A model generated the notes under the pieces. It was not told where the DNA came from. It worked only from the letters and a program-made list of their open reading frames with translations, and made no database searches. A stretch of 16,063 nt of DNA, from assembly GCA_028701415.1 (NCBI GenBank), contig JAQVQU010000020.1, positions 1 to 16,063 of the forward strand, read 5' to 3'. Numbering within the stretch: position 1 is the first letter of the stretch; each line of letters starts with the position of its first letter. Source of the DNA: Clostridia bacterium (lineage in GTDB: Bacteria; Bacillota; Clostridia; Christensenellales; DTU072). Made by a program: the position numbers and the translations under genes. Below are positions 1-12,000 of this stretch, in pieces.

Positions 1-3000
1 CTAGAAGCGCAATGTTGCTAATTAATGCAACGGCTGTGGATGTACTGAAATTCCAGTTTGAGCTGGGAAGTATCAATGTATCAATTAATCCGGATGAGAC
101 TTTTTACAATAATGTTGCAAACGATGATACCTACTATTATCTCAATCCTTTACTTATGGAAGAGCATAGAATTAAGTTGTCACTTACGGGAACATTGTCT
201 TTAAATGCAGATGACACAGTTTTCACTCCTGATAATCCTTCTACAAATACTGCAATTGACCTAACTGGTTTGATTTCAACGCTATTTTCAAAGGCTGACT
301 TTGGAGCGGTGATAGAGAACTTAAACTACGGTGCTAGAAGAATGTTATTCTCTGTTGAAGCTGCGGTTCCTTTGGCTCCTCTGTTGAAATCCATGAAGAC
401 GGGCGATTTTCTCTGGGTTTTGGTTAATATTGAGCTTTTGCTAAAGATAGATGCAGAGTATGATGATGGATTTGGTGGCGTAACTACTAAAGGTATATTT
501 ATATATGTCAAAGATGGAACAGCTTATCTAGATGGCAGTGCCATTGGCGTACATAAAATGAAGATTAATCAGGCCCTTGCAAATATATTGTCTCTTGGAG
601 TTTTTGGAGATCAAGATATTTATGACTATTATCCGGATGTCCCTGGAGACGATGATTATTATATTGAGAATGGGCCAAGCAATTCCTCTTCCTCAACAAG
701 CGATTTAATGGGTCCTTTGAACCAGTCCTCCGTAGATTATACAAATAGTGACTCTGCTCTTAATAGTGGAGAAGAAGATGAGCTTGGTGGATTAGAGGAA
801 GGAAGCGAGAATGACACCCGTGGTTCTCCTTTGAACGCTCCTTTAACAGGCGAAGATCTAATGCCCTACTTGCACATTATCCTAGGCAATAGCCGTGGAG
901 TAATTATCGATATTATGGGCTCTCTAATTTTCGCAATGCTTTCAGCATTTAAGATGGAAACATCGCAAGAAATAGAAATAGAGGGGCATACAGAAACAGT
1001 AACCACTGCCGTAGATTTAGGCGAACTCGTAAGAGAAGCATTGAACGGCGATATGTATTTACAACTTGGAATCATGGCTAGACTCGATCCAATAAATGAG
1101 TTTTGGCCTCAACCTACAAACGACCTCTTGGGGCTTGCTTTGGGAGTTGGAAAATATGACATTGGCCTTACTATTGGTGGGCTGGGTCTTAATCTAGACA
1201 ATACAGTAATCATGCCCGAAGGGGAACTTCATCCCGAAGAATATGCTTTAGCAACTAATCTGCAAACGATTTATGCGGAACTCAGGATTAATTTTGATAT
1301 AGACGGGGACGGAAATGCTCAGTTCCATCTTGATGAAACAGTGGATGGGCTTATTGGCATGCTTCCTGTTGGGGGAATCGCTGATACAATCGGTGGATTG
1401 GGCCTTGCTCCAGTTATCAGACTTTTAAGGACAGTAAGTGCTCACTTCCAGTTAGAAATTGTTGGAAACATTAACCTTACCCAATGGTTTGAGGAAGGAA
1501 ACTTTTATGACACTAATTTTGCTGTCTATTTAAGAGATCGGAATCACGAGGTTATATATAACGGCGTTCAACAGTATGAAGAACTCTTCTCGTTTATTTA
1601 TGTTGGAAGAAAGGTTTACCTGAATGCAGAAGGCTTTAATTTGCAACCAGTTCAAATCGATAATGGATACTTCTTCCTAACCGAATTGTTGGAAGTATAC
1701 GGGCTAAGAGAAAGAGAAGAACAAGAAGTACTGGATGGGCCTTTGAACACTGGGTACGCGGGATATGAGAGCGATGGATTTAACCCATTTGCCCTCCTTA
1801 TGAATGCCCCTGGAGATAGTGCCTCTAATATTGCATACATTAATTTATCCCTGTCCCCCGAAGGCTTTATGGTGGGAATCGGAACAGCTGCTTTATTTGG
1901 CGTTTTGAAGATGATCGGTGGAGAAGGGTTAGATTTTTATAACTACATTTATCCTGTTGGAGAAATGGAAGTAAGCGCAAAACTTCTTGGGCCGGAAGAG
2001 TTGATAGCATTAGGTATTGAATTCAGAGATTATGAATTTGATGCAAACGGAGACAGAGTAAACATTGGAACGGAAGAGGACCCAGTTTATAGAGAAAGCG
2101 GAAGAAAGTTAGGTATTTCCTTCTCGGTATTAAATGATTTTCAATTTGCTCTTTCTTACCACGAGGAAAGAATGATAATGCAACCACCTGCGGCTGCATA
2201 CATAGATGAAACAACAACCATGCCTTATACAGAGTTTGACACCACTTATCCAGTTTTGGGAATAAGGACAGCTTTGTTCATTGAGGTGGAAGCAGGAGAA
2301 ATAACTGACGTTGGTGTGCCCGGATACGAGTATACAGGGTATGATTTAAATAAAGAGCCAATAACTAGTCTATTGAAGAGCTTTTTACCCGAAGTTGCTC
2401 TGGGTATATTACTTGAGATTGGAAAGGACCAAAAGGTTAAGTTTGAACTGGAGATTTTAGGAAACATCAATCTAAGAAATATAATGGGATTTGAATTGCA
2501 GGTTACCATTCGAACTATATCCGGCTCAAGTATTGGAAAGGTATTACAACTAAATCTTCATAACGGAAACTTGTATGTTGATTTGTCTCCTGTTAGAGGA
2601 CCTAAGATTGTTATCGAAAACTTCATAGAAAAGCTTACTGGAGAACAGGAATTTCAATTAGATTTCCTTATGGATTTAATATCCCCGCAAAGTACTCCCG
2701 AAGAGCCGCTTAATGCAGAGGGACCGTCCAACGCTCCTGCTGGGCAATCGGAAACTCCGATTGATATCAATTTGGGACAACAATTAATATTTGACGCAAT
2801 TACTACGCATGGTTTAGCCATAATGGCAACAAAGACAGCGTTCAATACCATTATGCGTTTCTTGAATATGTCCGATATAGCGGTATTTTCTGAACTAATT
2901 GCGATGATTTATGTTGCGCCTAAACTCAACTCTTTTATTATAGGATTGGATCTTTCAGCGGAAGCTAAGGGCTCGGAGATATTTGGAATTGGGCTGGGAA

Positions 3001-6000
3001 TAGATGGAATAAGATTACAGTTTGAGGCTTGGGACAATGCAACACTTATTCGCCCACAGGCAGCAGATTTTGTAAAGGGTACAGATGTTAACACCGTTCA
3101 ACTCCAAGCAGCTGTTGAAATTCAGTTAGGAGTAGATGAGGGGGTTGTTCAGCTTGGGGATTTATTCCAGTCGCTACTCGATCCCAATGGTTTGATTGGG
3201 GGAATGATAAGCGAAGATAGTCCTCTAGCCGATTTATTCGAAGAAGACAGTCCGCTTGCTACTGCACTACCACAGATTTTAGCTCTTGGAAACTTAGGGG
3301 ACACTATAGTTATAGAAGTCAATGTAATCACCGGAATAATGGGTGGACTGCTTGGAATTTGGGACACCATTCAAGCTACAGTTAGAATATACAGCAAGGG
3401 TGCTCCCGAAAAATTTGATATTTCTGCAACCCTCATTAATAGACTTGATGGTGAGGACAAGGATATATATATTGATCTTTCTTCCTTAGGCCTTGGTAAG
3501 ATAACCTTAGCATCGGTTAACTATGTCTTTGGGTTTATCGGAGGAGTTATAAGCGGGGAAGAAACTACCCCAACCGAACCGGAAAATAGCCTTTATGGGC
3601 CGTCTCTTACTGCTCCTAATGCAGCAGTCGCTGCTGGGGAATCGGAGGGACTGAGTACAACTGATCTGTTAAATTCCTTATCTCCTGAAGAGCAACAAGC
3701 CCTTGAAGAGGATTTTGAAGATAAATTCCCCACCTTCTCAGGACTTTTGAATGCGGAAGATGAGCTAGAAAGAATCACGGGTATTCTTAAGCTATCTTTA
3801 GGAGAGGACGAGGGATTCGTCGCACTGATAACCTATGAGATGATTTTGGCGTTGGTTTCTATGTTAGGTTTAGAGTTAGACATAGATAGCCTGCTAGCCG
3901 GAGTATTTAAGCCCAACGCGACAGTAGGAATTACCCCGGATGCAGAAATCGAAGTGGGAGTAAATATTGCCTCTGCTACCACTGTTTATAACGTTATGTC
4001 GGATGAAGGGGATATTATATACAATATTTACGACAAAGAAGGGGAACTTACAGTATATGTTCCTTCGGATAACTCTGTTAAATCGATATTCTCAGCCGAC
4101 CAGGGCTACAGCAATTTAATTGGAGAAGATCTTCTTAATATTCTTGCTCATGCGCTTATCGGAAATATTGAAATCGGTGGCTCCGAACTTTCTGCAAAAA
4201 TCTATCCAGACATTTCTAATGGATATAATCCTTCAGAGGCAACCTTTAATCACAAGGTATATATGTCGGAAGGCATCATATATGTAATGAATGTAGATAC
4301 CTCTGAGGTTATTGGTAGTTTAACTGATGGTAAGGAAGGAAAAATATACCTTGCTCTGAGAATTTTAGCAAAGGAATTGGCAATAAATGCTCTTTCGGAA
4401 AGCAAAGTATTGACTCCTTATGGAATTGAGAGCACTATTCCTCCTCTAATTTCAAACGAAGAGAGAGAAGAATTTACTCCCTATCACAGCATAGCAATAA
4501 ATACTGAAGTAAATATGTCATTGATAATTGACCTTGCAGACGGAAGACTTCAGTTAGATCAATTATTGAAGTTAGTTTATGCCTTCCTAGGCTTAGAAGC
4601 TCCTGAGTTTTCAACCGATCTTCTTAATGTAGGGGGAGATGAATCAGTTATTGGCTTCCTATCAGTTAAACTCAATGTCGATCTCTCCAAACTAATATCC
4701 ACAAATGAGGAGGATATAAATACCTCTATCATGGCAGAACTCGCCCTTGGATTCAGAATTGTAGACAACACTAAGCAAGAGATAGTAAACGAACAGAATA
4801 TAATTAAGGGATATTTTGTAAATAATGTTTTGTATGCCAGTTTAGAATTATTTGATACCAAGATAGATATCGCTATTGTAGATATTGATATCACCGGTAT
4901 GATCAGAAACTTTATGTACAACCTCTTTGAAATGGAACAGGTAGAGGACGACTCGGTTGTCGACCCTGAAGAAGAAGGTCCGGATAACGCTGAGAAGTCT
5001 CCTATAATCGAGATGCTTGAGTATGCGGGTAGTATGGTTGGCGCCACTGTTAGACCTTTAATATTCTTAAATTCGCACGGATTTGGAATAATGGTAACTA
5101 GCGGACTCTTAGAAGCTCTTGCAGAGACCTTAATGGGACTACTAGGGTTAGGGTCAGGCGAAGGAGAATTTGAAATTAACCCTGAAGTGGTGGGAGAAAT
5201 TCTCAGTGCCATTTTGGATAGAGCGCATGTAGGCTTATTCTTCGATGAAGACGGGGGAATGAGTATAGATTTGAATTTGACCAAGGAAGCAAAAGAAGTT
5301 GAACTTGAAGATGGTAGCAAATATCAGGCAGCTGGATTCGCGGGAACCATTTCCTTGTTGCACGACAGCTCCTTCAGAGTTGGTAAGGATATTTTCTATG
5401 ATAAATATGAGTATTTAACCACCGACCAACAAATGTTAGATTATTATGCCTCCTGTTTTGATACTCGTGACATCGAATGGAGAGCAAATGGAGGAATAGA
5501 CCTTACTCTGGGAGCAGAGTTTATGTCCTATGTCCTTAATTGGTCTTCAATATTTGCAAACGAAATGGATGAAGAGGGCAACTATGTTGGTGCCGCATTG
5601 TATATCCAAGCTCTGCAAGATATGGTAGGAGACGTTACGTTAAGACTTAAGTTTGACGTTAAATTAACTGGACTTGATACATGGGCTATAAATGTCTTAG
5701 TCCAAGCTTTGTCTTTAGATACCCAAGGAAACGTGGAAAAGGAATACTTCTCTATGTATATCGTGGGAAGTCTAAACGGAGATCCTGGTCTCTACGAAGA
5801 AGAGGGAATAAGAATATATCTAACCATTAATGCTCTTAAAGACGAAGGATTCGATGGGGTACTAATTAGCGGAGAGTTTTTTGAAAAATTCCTTAGAATG
5901 AATATCAGGGATATGCTGACTTCATTTGGAGAAAATCTGCAGTATAACACCATAGACCCGATTATTATCTCTCTTGCAACAAGCATAGGAATCGCTCTTC

Positions 6001-9000
6001 CAGATGATATTTTAGCTAGAAGACCCGATTTAGTTCCTTCTGGAGAAGAGGAAACCACCCCAGACAATTCAATATTTGGAAATATTACAGAGTTGAATTA
6101 TATAACCGAAGGGGGTACAAGCACATACTATCCTCAAAACGAAGAAGATGAAGAAGACCCATATACTCCTGAAGAAGAGGAAGCATCATCTAACTTCTAT
6201 CTAGGAATAATTGAGAGCATATTAATCAGAAAGGGATTCTTGTCTATAGTTATTGCAAGAACAGCCCTTTCAACCTTCTTGAACGAAATGCTGAACTTCC
6301 CCTTCCAAGAAAACATTGGAGAAGTGGCAATAGATATAGATACTACCAATAACTTTATTAGAGTAAGACTTGGTCTTGATTATCAAGCAGCAGTGGATGC
6401 AACTGGAATTGAAATAGGTGACTTAGTTTCTTCCGTTGGAGAGACTATGAACGATGATGTTGCTATTGCTATCCTTCAATCAAAGGAAACACAAAAAGGA
6501 GTTCTTGGAACGGGTGATTTAAGGATAATGCAGTCAGCTGAAGTTTATCTTGAAGGAGAGTATAGACAACTAATTTCCCAAACTGGTTTTTATGCCGATC
6601 AGTATACCGCATTCACGGAGGGTATTTCTGATGTAGAAACATATTATCTGCAGTTTAGAATCGAAGACCACTTTGCTAACGTAGATTTAATGACTCCTGC
6701 GGAAAAACTTACTGCGGCCGAGTCTCTAAGAAGTGCGATTGGCGCATATGTTGATTCTAGGCTGAGAGGTACGGATGACCTGTTCGTAAGTAGAACTGGT
6801 CTCGAAGATACTTACCTAAGTTTGTATAGTGCACTACTTGGAGAATTGGTTGCCGTAAAGCACTTTGAAAAAGGTGATTCTTATGTAGTTATAATGGCCG
6901 TTTCCTTTACTACTTCTATAAACAAGCTAGGGATGGATGCGGTAACAATTTCTAGACTTGGCAATTTCAGCATGAACAGGGCTGAAGTAGATTATGCCTT
7001 GGAAGAAATCGCAAAATTTGAAGATGACTATCTTATAAACTTTGAACTAGCTGCGGTTTCAGGAATTCAACCTCTAGTGCCGGTTCCTGTAATTCAGGAA
7101 GCTTTTGTAAGACAGGATGAACAAGACTCTACCAAAGATTTTGCCAGAGAAAATTCGGGATATCAAAATGTTTACTTCCTGGTCTATGATCCGCTAGATA
7201 GCTTTGATTTTGATGCGGGATTATATTCACCTGAAGAAGGCATAATTATCAAGAAAGCTTTAGCCGAAGGAATGGTCCAACAAATTTCTGATTACTTCCG
7301 GCTTAAAGGATATGAGTGGAGAATGACCAAACCCCTTCCGGGCAATACCGAAGGATCTCATGAACTTATCGATAGAGAAACTAGATTCTCCTTTACGGTT
7401 AGAGCGGTTATTGACCCTGAGACAGGAGACAACAAGGTTATCGTAGTATGTACGAGTACAAAGAGCAAATATAACATATCCATAATGCTAGACAATCTCG
7501 ATATAGGTATTGGCGAAAACAATATGCTAAGAGAGGCTGCATACTATGGCAAGATGAATTCATACTTGATGGAACTCTTCCTCGAAACTTACGGAGTCCA
7601 AGGGGACGAGGGTCTTGAACTTCCTCCAGGATATCCTGAGGGTTCAATCGATGATATGCAATATGAAAGCTACTTTGAAAATAGATTTAAGCCTCTTTCC
7701 GATTATAAGTGGGAATTTGAGGTTAATCTTGAATTAGGAATTGATGATAATGTAATAGGATTCTTTGACTTTTCTGAAACAGTTCAGTCCCTGCTCAACA
7801 TTCTTGGGGGAGGAAATCCGACAGGAATTTTGGGAAGCCTTGCAAATATGAACTTTGCCTTCCAGCCTAATGAAGAGATCAACGTTGCTATAGGCATTCA
7901 CTTGAGGATATACATTGATTTTGGCGACTTTGTCCCAATTAGATTCCAATTGGAATTAACATATAACGATAAGACCATGGTACAACTTACCTATCACGGC
8001 GGATATTCAATCGACGAGTATGGTGAACAGGTTGAAAGTAGCACGATATATGCTGATCTTTCTGGCCTTGGCTTCCCCGCAATGAAACTTGAAAATCTTC
8101 AGATTGGGTCGATTGTACTTGATATGCTTGGTGGTTTACTCACCCCTGATCCAGTCCCAGTTGAAGAGGGAGAAGAAGAGCCGGAAGGCCCGGATAATGC
8201 GATAAAAGAAGGTATAGAGAGGGTCAGTTTAAGTGACTATGTATGGGATAACAGATTACTTCTTGCAACTATCGGAAGCGAAGAGGTTTCTATTGCAATA
8301 ACTGGAGCACTTTTAGTATCCTTGCTTTCTAACATTACGGACAATCCAAAGACCGCAGATCTCTTTGGCGGAGCTGAGCTCAATATATCTAATTTCAGAA
8401 ATCTGTCCATTGGTTATTCAAAGGAAGACAATATGGCAGGACTCATTATGAGACTGACAGATGACTCTCCATATGAAAAAGCCATGAGAATTGGCCTTAA
8501 TTTCCGACCGGGATATTCGAAATTTACCAGTGACCCAAGTTATGAACCTGGTCTATCTCCAGATGGACTACTTTATGGGACTATTAATCCTATAGTGTTT
8601 GAGGATATTTCCACAATCAGCGAGATTGGAATGAGCCTCGATATGGAAATCAGGGTAAGAACTAGAAGTACCGCAACCGAGTCTCCCCAGCTTTTTGCTA
8701 TAGAAAGACTCCTTGAAACCCTTGCTAACTTCCCCAAAGATTCGGTTATGATCGAAGCTCAAAACAGCGTTATGGTGTTTACCTTCTCTCTGGCCTTATA
8801 TGGAAATCTTGCAGATCTCTCAAAGACCACTCTTTCTCTAAGAATAGGGTATGGCGAAGATCTCTTAATCGGACTGTATTTCTTAGGAGAAGACAATGCA
8901 ATATATGCAGACATGCAGGGACTAGGGTTATTCCAAGTCGCGATTAACAGTATAGACTTAATGGGAATTCTCAATTCCTTCCTGGGTGATTTCCTAGGTG

Positions 9001-12000
9001 GCGGAACGGGAATAGAACTATCTGGAATAATTAATGACCTGTTTAGTGGAGCTGAGCAGCAAATGAATCAAGGGAGTACCCCAGATCCGTTGAATGGCCC
9101 ACAGAATACCTCTATGATAAGTCAAACCGAACTTCTTGGTGGAAGTACATCTAGCACCAGCCCAGAGAACGCCGCGGTTGATTTAGTTGTATCTACGGAT
9201 GCTCCGCTATTCCGTATCATGATGACCAACGATGAGATTATTCTTAACCCGAATATGGCTATATTATCCTTACTTGCGGGAGATGCTCTCGGAGGAAATC
9301 TTCCTAAGATAGCTGATATAAGAATGGGACTTAATATTAAGCAGGGCCTAAATAACTTTGAAGCTAGACTTAAGCTGGATAAACTTGGAAATAGTTTTTC
9401 CATCAACGTCCCAGAAAACGGATTGCAGTTCAAGATAGGAAGTCAGGCTTCCAAGATGAAGCTTACAAAGATTATAGGTAAGGAACGTTTTGGCGGTATC
9501 GTTGGAATGGGTCTTGGCGTTACCGATGAAGGGGAAATTGGAACTTTCAATATCGATATGCTTGACCTTATCGGTTCAGTAGTTGATGCAATTAAGTTTA
9601 ATGATTTCAGCATATATATTGATAAGAGAAATGATTATTTCTACCTTAGAAACATAGGATATGGTGGCTCGGGAAGTATAGACGTATTACACTTTGACTT
9701 AGGGAATAACTGGACAACCGGACCTACATATTTTGGTGAAAGTAACGATTATGATTTTAGTGACTTCTATGATGCATCTTATGCTTCAACCGGTGGAGTC
9801 TCTGGTCTGGTTATTGGTGGATGGGATCTTGGAGAAGCCTTAAAGGGTGTAATCAAGCCATATACTCCAGTATATCTCGATAATGCTTATAGAAGGCTAA
9901 AACTTAGACTTAATAAGACCTCAACTAACCTTTTAGAAATTGGAATTGATCAATTTACCCAGGTAGCTGGAGTAGATGAAAACCCCGATCCTGATAGTTG
10001 GACTCCGCAAAGCCTCAGGGCATTCCTAAGGGATTATACCTTGCATCTATCTCTGTCCTCTATCTTGGTCATAGATATATCAGGGGCTATAAACTCAATT
10101 CTAGGAGCAATTATTAATGCGATACTTAACGCTGCCTTCCCAGGAGTTGGAGGAATTATAGGTAGCGCAGTATCTTCGATAATTACGCCTATTTTGTCCG
10201 ACTGGTTAGCTGGAGTTATTGGGGATGCAACCGGATACGGCAACCCGCTAAGAGTGGGGCAGATAGTAGATGACCTGGTTGGTAAGGGTGCAGGCGGAAT
10301 TCCGCTAGCATATCTGTATATACCCGATCTTCTTTCGACCTTGTTGACTCTTCCTGCAACAGATCCGGAACCATATAATTATGGGAGCCTCTACGGAACA
10401 ATTACGGGCGGAGACGATGTGAAAGTTAACGTGGAAGGCGCAACAGTTCAGTTATACTTAGCTGGAACTTTGTACTACTCCACAACAACAGATAAAGATG
10501 GAAAATTTGCCTTTATCAATTTAGTCGCGGGACAAACATATGAGGTCAGAATAGTTGCTCCTTCAACGAATTTATATAATAGTTACCCACAAGCCCATGA
10601 AGCGGCTATATATATTGATGTAATGCCGTTCAGAGAATATCCGGCAACCGAATTCACCCATCACTTAGCTCCTTACGGGGAATATAACTACGGGCCGATA
10701 ATTATAAGTGGATATATATATGACGCTTCCAGCGGAACGGGCACTGTGCCCCTTGCAAATGCGCAGGTATACTTCACTTATCCTTCCACCAGCTCGGCCG
10801 ATCTTAAGCCGATAGGAACGACGACTGATGGGAATGGATATTATTATTGGGAAGCGACTGAGGATGTATTTGGCTATGCCCACATAATTGAGGTTAGACA
10901 CGCATCAAAGGCAACCTATACCACCTACTTATATCTTAACAGCACGATATCTAATTACACTTGGAACTACACATATCCCTATGTGCCAATACCGCCGATA
11001 ACTTCGGGAACGATAACCATTACCTTGCAGGCTATGGAAGATCAACCCCTCTTTACTGGTAATTCAACTGAGACATTCGGAACATTTGCATCCGACAATG
11101 GGGCCGCATATCCCAATGATATACTGACAGAAATCGATCCAAAGTTATCGAATGACTATTTTGGCGCAGCTATCAGAAACGGAAATGGGACTCTTGTGGG
11201 AGCTCAGGTTGTATCTGGCATTCATACCATGACATATACATATCCTTCCACTCTTGCAATGCATGCAGCAATTGAGAACTTTATTGATCCAGACAACACT
11301 AACAGCTTCCTAATGCAGGAAGTAGCTGGAACCAGTCCCGCCTTTGTAATAACTGAAAACATAGAATATATCTTCTATCACGCAGTAAGTTACTCGAGAC
11401 AGGTAATAATTGAGGCTAGAGCAATTCCTTCAAAGAATATGATAATCGTGGGAGTAATGAAGGGAATAATTAAAGCGGTAGATGACAATGATGTGGAAGT
11501 TTGGCTGGAATACAACGGCAGAACCATTAGGCATACTGACAGTTTTAACGGAAATGTCGACCAATTGATGTATAACGTTCTAGATATTACCGATTACGCG
11601 AAGAACCTGACCGGGCCGGAAGCGGATGGAGAGGAAGATAACGGGTATTGGGACAGCATATTCTACCCCTATCACCAAAATCAGCCAAGAGACTATACTG
11701 CACAGGGCAGAGCCATGGATGCAAGTGGCAACCTGTATGATACAAAGGTATATAACATAGACAAAACTGCTGCAGACATAATGGTTGATGGAGTTTTGAA
11801 ACTGGAAAAGATGCCACTTAACAGGGCATATACGGTTAAGATTCGTTCTAAGTTATATCAAAACGTCGATAAAGACACCTTTACTTTAACTGTAGCGGAT
11901 AACACAGCAGAGGGTACATACACTTTATATAGGAGAGCTCCTCATTGGTCGGAAGAGCCAGCAGTTGCTTCCTCTATGATTCAAGGTATTAGGATTAGAC

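Larger units (their letters stand above)
3..10379 (+). repeat. Stalk of diverged protein modules with GPxNA linkers
   Basis: Residues 1-3459 repeat a recognisable order of elements at the protein level: alternating hydrophobic strands, a D-[LIF]-x-x-hydrophobic motif, a strand signature related to IYxDLxGLGL, an acidic Pro/Glu/Ser linker with G-P-[LDS]-N-A, and a hydrophobic block of about 30 residues. Linker anchors sit at bases 825, 1737, 2703, 3597, 4977, 6060, 8187 and 9084. The resulting spacings are 304, 322, 299, 460, 361, 709 and 299 residues, so the basic unit is near 300 residues, with three longer intervals. No long identical DNA stretches were seen between modules, so the duplications are old. 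I do not recognise the family. Boundaries below are set at linker ends and are approximate. Confidence 0.75.

Noticed and set aside
4577..5320. Open frame of 247 codons on the minus strand
   Set aside because: It lies antisense to the continuous giant frame; its product is extremely Ser/Ile/Pro-rich, as expected from the complement of GGA, AGA and GAA codons. No ribosome binding site or domain is evident.
3..10379. Tandem DNA repeats or assembly duplication
   Set aside because: Module similarity is at the protein motif level only; I found no long identical DNA stretches between modules, so a copy artefact is unlikely.
3..10379. Polyketide/peptide synthase, RTX toxin or known adhesin repeat family
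   Set aside because: No acyltransferase, condensation or adenylation motifs, no GGxGxDxxx nonapeptide arrays, and no LPXTG, Rib or SD repeats are visible in the translation.
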